From a virus: DNA of 43,201 nt. The notes under the pieces were generated by a model. The model worked only from the letters and a program-made list of their open reading frames with translations. It was not told the DNA's origin and ran no database searches. Shown in pieces: positions 36,922-43,201 of the stretch (the stretch's first letter is position 1; each line of letters opens with the position of its first letter). The stretch lies in IMG/VR virus record IMGVR_UViG_3300023096_000009, positions 1 to 43,201 of that record. The stretch is one strand, 5' to 3'. Both the position numbers and the translations under genes were made by a program.

Positions 36922-37064
36922 GCACGCGCCCCGTCAGCATCCCTCAGATGATCGCGCGCGCCGTGGCCTTCGGCATCGCGGCGCCACTCATCGCCGCCGG
37001 CCTTGCGCTGGCGGCGGTGTGGCTTTCGATCAACGTGTGGCCTTTTCTGCGGGGGCTAGCATGA
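36918..37064 (+). CDS. 48-residue membrane protein, unknown
   Basis: A 48-residue protein with a basic N-terminus (MSTRPVSIPQMIARAVA) and one long hydrophobic helix (AAPLIAAGLALAAVWLSIN). Start overlaps the previous stop as ATGA; its own stop overlaps the next start. One of two consecutive one-helix membrane microproteins. Confidence 0.6.
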   Translation: MSTRPVSIPQMIARAVAFGIAAPLIAAGLALAAVWLSINVWPFLRGLA

Positions 37065-37186
37065 GAGCGCGCCCCTCCACCCGTTCCAAGATCGCCGAGG
37101 CGCTTGCCGTCACCATCGGCGGCACAGTCGCCTCGGTCGTCGGCGGCATCGCGGGCGCCGCCCTTTGGCTGTGGGTGTTCGGATGA
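37061..37186 (+). CDS. 41-residue membrane protein, unknown
   Basis: A 41-residue protein, MRARPSTRSKIAEALAVTIG, with a glycine-rich hydrophobic helix (GGTVASVVGGIAGAALWLWV). ATGA overlap with both neighbours. GxxxG-like spacing suggests helix packing with its neighbour. Function unknown. Confidence 0.55.
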   Translation: MRARPSTRSKIAEALAVTIGGTVASVVGGIAGAALWLWVFG

Positions 37187-37848
37187 GCGCCGCCCCGAAG
37201 ATCTGGCTGCAGTCCCGCAAGGGCCGCGTCATCGACATGGTCGAACCCCGCGCCGTCGAGGTCGACTTTGCTGAGATCGCCGACCAGCTGGCGGACGTAA
37301 ACCGCTATGCCGGCTCGGCCGATCGTGCCGTCTCGGTCGCCAACCACACGCTGATCGCGGATGCCTGCGCCGTGGCCTTCGGGGCGACCATCCGCCAGCG
37401 TCAGGTCGTGGTGCTGCACGATCTGCATGAGAGCCGCATTGGCGAAGCCCCGACCCCCTCGACCCACGCCAAGGTGGCGATAGCGGTCGAGATGTTCGGC
37501 TTATCCGCTGGCGACATGCTGCGGCAGGTGTTGGACGAAGAGAAGCGCCGGCACGACATCGCCATCTATTCCGCCGCCGGCATCCCCATGCCGACCACTG
37601 AAGAGCGGCTGTTCATTCATCGCTGCGACCTCGCCGCGCTGAAAACCGAGCGCCGCGACTACCTCGCGCGCCAGCCCATGCCATGGGCGCCTCACATCGA
37701 GGCCGCCGTTGCTCTGCCGCGCCGCATCAAGCTGCTGTCGCCGGCCGAGGCCAGCCTCGCGCTGCACAAGCTCTTTCTCATCCTACTGCCCGGAGCCCGC
37801 GCTCAGAGCGACCGCGACCCGGGACAGGGCGCCCGGAGGTCCGCATGA
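37183..37848 (+). CDS. HD-domain hydrolase-like protein (YfbR-type)
   Basis: A 221-residue protein with HD-superfamily features: RAVSVANHTLIADACA (His), VVVLHDLHESRIGEAPTPST (HD plus Glu), then a helical bundle and a later KTERRDYLARQ segment. Related phage proteins are annotated as HD family hydrolases, similar to YfbR 5'-nucleotidase. It may remove phosphates from nucleotides; the substrate cannot be given. Start at 37183 by ATGA overlap; an upstream frame from 37165 adds only six residues. Confidence 0.75.
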   Translation: MSAAPKIWLQSRKGRVIDMVEPRAVEVDFAEIADQLADVNRYAGSADRAVSVANHTLIADACAVAFGATIRQRQVVVLHDLHESRIGEAPTPSTHAKVAIAVEMFGLSAGDMLRQVLDEEKRRHDIAIYSAAGIPMPTTEERLFIHRCDLAALKTERRDYLARQPMPWAPHIEAAVALPRRIKLLSPAEASLALHKLFLILLPGARAQSDRDPGQGARRSA

Positions 37849-38099
37849 GCAAGCATGACATCGCCGAAGAGTTGGCCCAGCGCATCTATGGGCTCGTTGG
37901 TGAGCTCCAGTCGACCGGCCAGAACGTCACGAACTTGGACGTGCATTGCGCGTGCCTAGCTGTGATTGCCGGGGCCGTGGGTGAAGAGAGCGACCACGAA
38001 ATCCGCGAACTCTTGCTTGCGGATTTGGCCGCTCGGCTGAAGCACATGGTTGCCACCACGTGCCCCCATCCGAGCACAGCCGGTGAGGCGATCCAATGA
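37845..38099 (+). CDS. Small helical early protein, unknown
   Basis: An 84-residue protein, MSKHDIAEELAQRIYGLVGE, helical throughout, with a central HCACLAVIAGAVGEESDHEI segment and a C-terminal Cys/His-containing stretch (TTCPHPSTAGE). Starts by ATGA overlap; ends overlapping the next start. No family recognised. Confidence 0.6.
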   Translation: MSKHDIAEELAQRIYGLVGELQSTGQNVTNLDVHCACLAVIAGAVGEESDHEIRELLLADLAARLKHMVATTCPHPSTAGEAIQ

Positions 38100-38320
38100 A
38101 ATCGCGCATCGTCTACCTCGCCGACAAGCGCCAGCGGCTGGCCGCGGACTATGGCAACCGCCGCAAGGCGCACCGCGAGCGCGCCGGCACCGCGCAGAAG
38201 CTCAAGCGCACCACGACCGAGCTTCTCGTCGCCGAACTCCGTGCCCAGCGCGAGGCCGCCAAGCGCGCCGCCAAGGCCGGCACGCTGACCGGCGACCTCG
38301 ACCTTTTCCTCAACCCCTGA
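38096..38320 (+). CDS. Basic coiled-coil-like small protein, unknown
   Basis: A 74-residue protein, very rich in Lys, Arg and Ala (LADKRQRLAADYGNRRKAHR), with an acidic end GDLDLFLNP. A long charged helix, perhaps a nucleic acid or coiled-coil protein. Starts by ATGA overlap with the previous gene. Confidence 0.6.
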   Translation: MKSRIVYLADKRQRLAADYGNRRKAHRERAGTAQKLKRTTTELLVAELRAQREAAKRAAKAGTLTGDLDLFLNP

Positions 38321-38353
38321 TCGCCGCGCGGCACCGCCGCCATAGGAGCCGTC

Positions 38354-38701
38354 ATGTCCGCCAATCGCGTCATCCGCAGCCTGTTTCAGGCCCTCGGCCT
38401 GATGAACCGCACGCGCTTCGAAGAGAAGTGCAACGCGGAAATGCAGCGCGTCATCGAGGCGCTGCAGGAGCATCCCGAGGAAAAGGCCAAGGCCACGCTC
38501 ACCATCACGGTCGACTTCACGAAGCTCGGCGATCGCATCGACATGAAGCCGGCGGTCAAGGCCAAGCTGCCGGATGACAAGGGCTTCGCCTCGACCGCCT
38601 TCTGGCCGCTGGAAGGTGGCTTGTCGGTCCAGCACCCCAGCCAGACCGACATGTTCGCCGGCCCGCGCGAGACGCGCACCAGCGCCGCCGACTCCGCCTG
38701 A
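38354..38701 (+). CDS. Phage protein preceding DUF2303 gene
   Basis: A 115-residue protein with MSANRVIRSLFQALGLMNRT, MQRVIEALQEHPEEKAKATL, DFTKLGDRIDMKPAVKAKLP and LSVQHPSQTDMFAGP. This type commonly precedes DUF2303 genes in phage early regions (replication or recombination context), but its role is not known. SD AGGAG before the ATG. Ends 36 bp before the DUF2303 start. Confidence 0.65.
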   Translation: MSANRVIRSLFQALGLMNRTRFEEKCNAEMQRVIEALQEHPEEKAKATLTITVDFTKLGDRIDMKPAVKAKLPDDKGFASTAFWPLEGGLSVQHPSQTDMFAGPRETRTSAADSA

Positions 38702-38737
38702 CCCCGCCATCCCCTCTCATTTGCCAGGAGCGATTCA

Positions 38738-39679
38738 GTGAGCACCGAAGCTATCAAAAACGACATCCCGGCGGCCTCCGCCGCCGGGCTCATTGCCAAC
38801 CTCGCCAAGGCCGGGTCGGCGCCGGAGATCGTCATGATCCCCACCAAGGGGCTGGGCGGCGGTTTGCCCGAGCAGATCCCCGTGCTGTGGGACCGCAACG
38901 CCCAGCGCATCGTGCCGCTCGGCAGCGAGATCGAAAGCCATCGGCTCGCACCGCGCCGGATCAAAGGCACCGCCAAGGTCGAGACGCTGGAAAGCTTCAT
39001 CGAACTGGTGAACCGCCACAAGAACGACGACAGCGCCATTTTCGCCGCAACGGCATGGCCCAGCCCGTCTCTGACGGCGGTGATCGACTATTACACGCTC
39101 GACCATGGCACCGCGTGGGGGCAGCATCGCGTGCACTACGCCTTCCCGCTCACCGAAGAATTCAAGGTGTGGGTCGGCAAGAACGGCAAGGCGATGCCGC
39201 AGATCGAGTTCGCCGCCTTCCTCGAGGATCACGCCGCCGAGCTCGCCGCGCCGATGGATGGTGAGCGCACCGAATTCGAGGGGCTGTTCAAGGAACGCTT
39301 CGCCGCTCCGAATGAACTCATCGACCTGTCCCGCAGCCTCGAAGTCTTCGTTGGGGCCAAGGTGAAGCAGGGTATCCGGCCCGCCAGCGGCGAGCGCCAG
39401 GTGCTGTTCGAGACCGAGCACATGAACGGCAAGGGCGAGCCGGTCGACATCCCCGGCATCTTCATGCTGTCGGTGCAGCCGTTCGTCGACGGCGACCTTG
39501 TGCGCATTCCGGCCCGCATCCGCTACCGCATCGCTGGCGGCGAGATCAGTTGGTTCTACCAGCTCTACCGCTGGGAATATTGGCTCCGCACCCGCGTGCA
39601 GAACGACCTGCTTCGCGCGGCCGAATGCACCATCCTGCCCACCTTCGAAGGCTCGCCCGAGACCGGCTCCGGGGCCTGA
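38738..39679 (+). CDS. DUF2303 family protein
   Basis: A 313-residue protein with a GTG start preceded by CCAGGAG. Typical phrases: DIPAASAAGLIANLAKAGSA, PSLTAVIDYYTLDHGTAWGQ, HYAFPLTEEFKVWVGKNG and FYQLYRWEYWLRTRVQNDLL, matching the DUF2303 family common in phage early regions. Biochemical role unknown; its neighbours suggest DNA metabolism. Confidence 0.85.
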   Translation: MSTEAIKNDIPAASAAGLIANLAKAGSAPEIVMIPTKGLGGGLPEQIPVLWDRNAQRIVPLGSEIESHRLAPRRIKGTAKVETLESFIELVNRHKNDDSAIFAATAWPSPSLTAVIDYYTLDHGTAWGQHRVHYAFPLTEEFKVWVGKNGKAMPQIEFAAFLEDHAAELAAPMDGERTEFEGLFKERFAAPNELIDLSRSLEVFVGAKVKQGIRPASGERQVLFETEHMNGKGEPVDIPGIFMLSVQPFVDGDLVRIPARIRYRIAGGEISWFYQLYRWEYWLRTRVQNDLLRAAECTILPTFEGSPETGSGA

Positions 39680-39698
39680 CCGGCCCCCCGGCGCCTTG

Positions 39699-39736
39699 CC
39701 GGGCGGCGCTTCCTCCCGCCGCCCGGTCCTTTTCCC
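39699..39736 (+). terminator. Terminator/attenuator between DUF2303 and dnaN genes
   Basis: A 10-bp perfect stem (CCGGGCGGCG at 39699-39708 with CGCCGCCCGG at 39717-39726), an 8-nt loop, then TCCTTTTCCCTCTT. On the plus strand it follows the DUF2303 stop by 20 bp. If active it lowers expression of dnaN and the genes after it. Confidence 0.6.
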
Positions 39737-39753
39737 TCTTCGGATTGTTCGCC

Positions 39754-40887
39754 ATGAAACTCACACTGGAACGCGCATCGCTGCTCAAAGCCCTCGGGCG
39801 CGCCGTGCGAGCGGTCGAGCGCCGCAACACCATCCCGATTCTCGCCAACGTGCTGCTGCGCGCCGAGGGTGATACCGCCACCATCATCGCCACCGATCTG
39901 GATATCCAGATCAGCGTCACCATCGACGGCGCCAAGGTCGATGCCCCGGGCGAGACCACGCTGCCGGGCCACACGCTGCACGAGATCGTCCGCAAGCTGC
40001 CGGATGGCGCGCAGGTCTTGATCGAGGATGACGGCCAGGGGCAGACCACGCTGAAAGCCGGCCGCTCGCGCTTCAAGCTGCAGTCTCTGCCCTCATCGGA
40101 ATTTCCGGATCTGGCGAAGGTCGAGCACGGCTTCAGCTTCCAGCTGCGCGACACCGACCTTGCCGCCGCCATCGGCCGCGTGTCCTTCGCCATCTCGACG
40201 GAAGAGACCCGGTATTATCTCAACGGCATCTATTTCCACCTCCATGCAGGTGATGACGGCCCCGCGCTGCGCATGGTCGCGACGGACGGGCATCGCCTGT
40301 CACTCGCCAGCATCCTCGCGCCGGAACGCAGCACGGGCATGCCGGGCGTCATCATCCCGCGCAAGGCCGTGGCGGAGATCGAGCGCCTGGCCGGCGAGGG
40401 TGATGGTGCCGATATCGAGATCGAGGTGTCTGCCCACAAGATGGCGGTCGCCGCCGGCGGCACCCGCATCGTCACCAAGCTGATCGACGGCACCTTCCCG
40501 GATTATGGCCGCGTGATCCCGCAGGGCGGCAAGATCACCGCGCAGATGCAGGCCATCGAGCTCGCGGCGGCGGTCGACCGCGTCGGCACCATGTCCCCGG
40601 AAAAGGGCAGGGCGATCAAGTGCGACTTCGCGGATGTCACCCTCACCGTCTCGGTCGCCAACCCCGATGCCGGAGACGCCTCCGACGAGGTGAGCGCGAC
40701 GATCGACGGCGAAGGCGAGGGCGGCTTCACCATCGGGTTCAACGGCCGCTACGTGCTCGACATGCTCGCCGCCATGAAGGCGAAAGGCCCCGTCGCGTTC
40801 ACCCTGACCGACCCAGGAAGCCCCGCCGTCGTCCGCGACCCGGACGCCCCCGACGCCCTGTGCGTCCTCATGCCGATGAGGGTTTGA
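39754..40887 (+). CDS. dnaN: DnaN-like DNA polymerase III sliding clamp (beta)
   Basis: A 377-residue protein with the three-domain clamp layout: MKLTLERASLLKALGRAVRA, NTIPILANVLLRAEGDTATI, then RYYLNGIYFHLHAGDDGP and LRMVATDGHRLSLAS, and the C-terminal clamp ending VLMPMRV. Length agrees with bacterial clamps (about 370). A ring of two such proteins tethers Pol III to DNA; no phage polymerase or clamp loader is seen, so it should work with host Pol III or replace the host clamp. Start at 39754 (MKLTLERA) since the longer frame begins far upstream. Confidence 0.9.
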   Translation: MKLTLERASLLKALGRAVRAVERRNTIPILANVLLRAEGDTATIIATDLDIQISVTIDGAKVDAPGETTLPGHTLHEIVRKLPDGAQVLIEDDGQGQTTLKAGRSRFKLQSLPSSEFPDLAKVEHGFSFQLRDTDLAAAIGRVSFAISTEETRYYLNGIYFHLHAGDDGPALRMVATDGHRLSLASILAPERSTGMPGVIIPRKAVAEIERLAGEGDGADIEIEVSAHKMAVAAGGTRIVTKLIDGTFPDYGRVIPQGGKITAQMQAIELAAAVDRVGTMSPEKGRAIKCDFADVTLTVSVANPDAGDASDEVSATIDGEGEGGFTIGFNGRYVLDMLAAMKAKGPVAFTLTDPGSPAVVRDPDAPDALCVLMPMRV

Positions 40888-40890
40888 GCG

Positions 40891-41772
40891 ATGCACAAGG
40901 GTGAGAAGCGCGCGTCCCCCTACCTTATCGAAGGTCCTGCTCTCATTAGCTTTAGCGGCGGTCGAACGTCCGGCTACATGCTGTATCAGATAACCCAAGC
41001 GCACGGCGGCGTGCTGCCAGCCGATGTGTACGTCGTCTTCGCCAACACCGGCAAGGAGCGCACTGAGACGCTTCGGTTCGTGCATGAGTGCGAAACTCGC
41101 TGGGGTGTTCGCATCCGGTGGGTCGAATGGACCCCCAACGCGCCCGGCTTCATCGAAGTAGGATTTAACAGCGCCTCACGTGCCGGCGAGCCCTTCGCTG
41201 CGCTGATCGAGAAAAAGAAACGGCTACCCAATTGGAAAGAGAGATGGTGTACCGCGAACCTCAAGGTGCAGCCGATGACCGACTTTGCGGCATCGATCGG
41301 GTTGCTGCCCGGCCAATATGCCGAGGTCGTCGGGCTCCGCGACGACGAGGGGTTCCGCATCCTTCGCGGCATCGAAAACGCGGAGAAGCACGGCAGGCGG
41401 ATGCTCTACCCGTTGGCGCGCGCGAAGGTCGTCAAGGCTGACGTGATGGCCTTTTGGGCGGTTCAAGATTTCGATCTCGGGCTTGAGCCTTGGGAGGGAA
41501 ACTGCGATCTCTGCTTTCTCAAGGGGCGGGCGATCAAGAAGCGCATCTTGCGCGACAACCCGAGCTTTGGCTTTTGGTGGGCATCGCTCGAAGGCGTCCA
41601 CAAAGGGAAGCAGTCGCGCGGGTGGTTCGACCGCCGAGACAGCGTCGCGGGTCTGTTGGACGAAGTTTCAGCCTCACCCGACTTCTTCGACCTGCCGGCC
41701 GCTGACGAATACGACGTGGAATGCGGTTCAATCTGCGCCCTCGCCGCCGAGGGGGACACCTCCCATGGGTGA
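40891..41772 (+). CDS. PAPS-reductase-like PP-loop protein
   Basis: A 293-residue protein with the PP-loop SFSGGRTSGYM at residues 20-30, VYVVFANTGKERTETLRFVH, WCTANLKVQPM and NCDLCFLKGRAI with paired Cys in the C-terminal third. Family: phosphoadenosine phosphosulfate reductase-like, adenylating ATP pyrophosphatases. In phages such proteins are linked by context to nucleic-acid modification, but the substrate is unknown. It overlaps the Gp37/Gp68 gene by 8 bp, so the two are likely a functional pair. Confidence 0.8.
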   Translation: MHKGEKRASPYLIEGPALISFSGGRTSGYMLYQITQAHGGVLPADVYVVFANTGKERTETLRFVHECETRWGVRIRWVEWTPNAPGFIEVGFNSASRAGEPFAALIEKKKRLPNWKERWCTANLKVQPMTDFAASIGLLPGQYAEVVGLRDDEGFRILRGIENAEKHGRRMLYPLARAKVVKADVMAFWAVQDFDLGLEPWEGNCDLCFLKGRAIKKRILRDNPSFGFWWASLEGVHKGKQSRGWFDRRDSVAGLLDEVSASPDFFDLPAADEYDVECGSICALAAEGDTSHG

Positions 41773-42844
41773 CGCCACCGGCATCGAATGGACCGACGCG
41801 ACGTGGAATCCGGTCGTGGGCTGCAGCATCGTCTCGCCCGGCTGCACCAACTGCTACGCCATGAGCATGGCGGCGCGGATCGAGCGCATGCAGCCCGGCT
41901 CGCACTATGCAGGCACAACCCAGCCCAGCAAGGCCGGCCCGGTGTGGACCGGCAAGCTCGCGCTCGCACCGGAGCACATCCTGCTGGCGCCGCTACGCTG
42001 GCGGAAGCCGCGCCGCATCTTCGTCAATTCCATGGGCGACCTGTTCCATGAAGACGTACCGGATGCGTGGATCGACCAGGTGTTAGCCATCATGGCGATG
42101 TCACCGCAGCACACCTATCAGGTGCTGACCAAGCGCGCGGCGCGCATGCGGGCTTACTTCGATGCGCGACGCACCGGCGACCCATGGGCAGAGGCCGCCG
42201 ACTTGGTAGCCGATGCGCTGGGTCTCGCCGATCACCCCGCTGTGCTGGAGCCAAGCGGCCTGCCCCTGCCGAACGTCTGGCTCGGCGTCTCGACCGAGGA
42301 TCAGCGCCGCGCCGATGAGCGCGTGCCGGATCTGCTCGCCACGCCGGCGGCCGTCCGCTTCGTCAGCGCCGAGCCGCTGCTCGGGCCGATCAAGTTCTAT
42401 TCCCTCACCCCTGTCCGTAACGAACAGGGTGCGACGGAAGCATGGCTCGACCCCCTACGCGGGCTCCAGTTCGGCCCGGGGCAGCACGAGACCGCGAAGC
42501 TCGACCTTGTCATCGTCGGCGGCGAGAACGGCCCCAGGCCGATGCATCCCGACTGGGCGCGTGACCTTCGCGACCAGTGCGCAGCGGCCGGCACAGCGTT
42601 CTTCTTCAAGCAGTGGGGCTCGTATGAGCCGGCCGTCGACCGTGAGCGTGACGATCCGGATTGGCGGCTGGACTACAGCTGGAAGTTCGCCGACGGCGAC
42701 AAGATGAAGTGGCTCAACCTGGCCGGCGGCACCGGCTTCCACGGCGAGCGCTTCCACGTCATGCGCCGCGTCGGCAAAGCCAACGCCGGCCGGCTTCTCG
42801 ACGGCGCCGAGCACAACGCCATGCCGGAGGTGCGGCATGGTTGA
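41765..42844 (+). CDS. Gp37/Gp68 (DUF5131) family protein
   Basis: A 359-residue protein beginning MGDATGIEWTDATWNPVVGC. Family signature C-x6-C-x2-C (Cys20, Cys27, Cys30 in GCSIVSPGCTNCYA), then KPRRIFVNSMGDLFHEDVPD, TYQVLTKRAARM, NVWLGVSTEDQRRADERVPD and VSAEPLLGPI, with FFFKQWGSYEPA near the end. The Cys cluster suggests an Fe-S centre; a radical-SAM-like mechanism is only an inference. Follows the PP-loop gene with overlapping ends. Confidence 0.85.
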   Translation: MGDATGIEWTDATWNPVVGCSIVSPGCTNCYAMSMAARIERMQPGSHYAGTTQPSKAGPVWTGKLALAPEHILLAPLRWRKPRRIFVNSMGDLFHEDVPDAWIDQVLAIMAMSPQHTYQVLTKRAARMRAYFDARRTGDPWAEAADLVADALGLADHPAVLEPSGLPLPNVWLGVSTEDQRRADERVPDLLATPAAVRFVSAEPLLGPIKFYSLTPVRNEQGATEAWLDPLRGLQFGPGQHETAKLDLVIVGGENGPRPMHPDWARDLRDQCAAAGTAFFFKQWGSYEPAVDRERDDPDWRLDYSWKFADGDKMKWLNLAGGTGFHGERFHVMRRVGKANAGRLLDGAEHNAMPEVRHG

Positions 42845-43013
42845 GATGACGCACACCTATCGCTGGGACCGCTGCGGCCGGAAGGGGCAGGAATGCCGGC
42901 TGCTGGTCAGCGGCGGGCGCAACACGGTCTACATCGAGTTCGCAGACGGCTTTCGCATGATCACCGGCCGCTATGGCCTCCGCCGCTTACGGGCAGGGGC
43001 GGCGCAGCCATGA
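42837..43013 (+). CDS. 58-residue early operon protein, unknown
   Basis: A 58-residue protein, MVEMTHTYRWDRCGRKGQEC, with a Cys pair and a beta-rich core (CRLLVSGGRNTVYIEFADGF) and a basic end. The start overlaps the stop of the DUF5131 gene, and its own stop overlaps the next start as ATGA. Too short for the ordinary frame search. Function unknown. Confidence 0.6.
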   Translation: MVEMTHTYRWDRCGRKGQECRLLVSGGRNTVYIEFADGFRMITGRYGLRRLRAGAAQP

Positions 43014-43201
43014 CAGAACGCAGCCTGCGTCCCGAGGTTCGTAACCCCGTCCTCGGCCTTCCAGCCGCGCAGCGCATTGAGGAACTGTCGCCAGAAGCTC
43101 GCGCCATTCTTGCCGAGATACTTCGCGACATCACCCACTATGCGCGAGAGCACGCCCAGGTCAGTTGGCGTAAAAACAAGGGACCGATGGCCCGGGCCAT
43201 C
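43010..43201 (+). CDS. Small early protein, N-terminal part (continues at base 3)
   Basis: The start of the 88-residue protein whose end is at 207-209. It begins MTERSLRPEVRNPVLGLPAA by ATGA overlap. The last eight bases of the window (43194-43201) do not match the continuation at 127 onwards and give a false end ARAI. Joining 43067 to 1 keeps the frame open. Confidence 0.75.
   Translation, partial: MTERSLRPEVRNPVLGLPAAQRIEELSPEARAILAEILRDITHYAREHAQVSWRKNKGPMARAI
43068..43193. repeat. Terminal direct repeat, right copy
   Basis: Identical to 1-126; see the left copy. It is followed by eight extra bases that are the reverse complement of the preceding eight. Confidence 0.95.
43186..43201. repeat. 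Perfect 16-bp palindrome at the contig end
   Basis: GATGGCCCGGGCCATC: the last eight bases are the exact reverse complement of the eight before. The genome continues with TCTATTGG at this place in the left copy, so the fold-back is probably a read or amplification artefact. Confidence 0.85.

Noticed and set aside
43186-43201. Hairpin telomere of a linear phage-plasmid
   Set aside because: No protelomerase gene, no inverted repeat at the left end, and a direct repeat joining both ends.

Overview
The window is the complete, circularly permuted genome of a temperate siphovirus of an alphaproteobacterium, probably Hyphomicrobiales. Bases 1-126 are repeated exactly at 43068-43193, and one open reading frame runs through the repeat from the right end into the left end, so the unit length is about 43,067 bp. 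Host evidence: a phage copy of the alphaproteobacterial cell-cycle regulator GcrA, gene-transfer-agent-like tail genes, the 3' half of an alphaproteobacterial-type tRNA-Gln(TTG) as attP, a YozE-like protein and high GC. The virus is temperate (tyrosine integrase, excisionase, attP, S24-type repressor with five operators) and tailed with an HK97-fold capsid.

Layout. (a) 36045 to 43201, continuing across the junction to 1712, plus strand: an early operon of small, mostly ATGA-overlapping genes, then a DUF2303 protein, a DnaN-like sliding clamp, a PAPS-reductase-like PP-loop protein, a Gp37/Gp68 (DUF5131) protein, excisionase and integrase, ending at attP (1807-1854). (b) 35155-35919 plus: CI-like repressor; operators GCGGTTA-NN-TAACCGC lie at 35067-35151 and 36021-36065. 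(c) 35054 to 32857 minus: Cro-position gene, CII-like regulator, GcrA homologue, small HTH protein and adenine methyltransferase-like protein. (d) 31811-32824 plus: two unrecognised genes, one membrane-anchored. (e) 31784 to 27579 minus: CHC2/Toprim primase, SF3 helicase, an iteron-rich non-coding block (28444-28724, candidate origin) and an unknown 282-aa protein, closed by a terminator at 27506-27536. (f) 27486 to 3119 minus: late operon in canonical order HNH, TerS, TerL, portal, protease, major capsid, connectors, major tail protein, tail assembly chaperones (with a lambda-type -1 frameshift signal GGGAAAC), tape measure, tail tip, receptor-binding protein, accessory enzymes, endolysin, holin-like and membrane proteins, with a strong terminator at 3063-3097. 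(g) 2111-3010: small genes of unknown role.

Most unusual points: three SGNH-type hydrolase-like proteins in sequence at the end of the tail module (tail fibre with a GDS hydrolase, GSCFA protein, lipoprotein SASA-like esterase), with a broken copy of the endolysin start beside them; the -1 frameshift site in the tail chaperone; the eleven-copy iteron block; a five-operator immunity region in which operators fill promoter spacers; a major capsid protein with a hydrophobic N-terminal segment; and host-cycle/replication factors (GcrA, methyltransferase, DnaN) carried by the phage. No DNA polymerase or clamp loader gene was seen, so replication should use the host holoenzyme.
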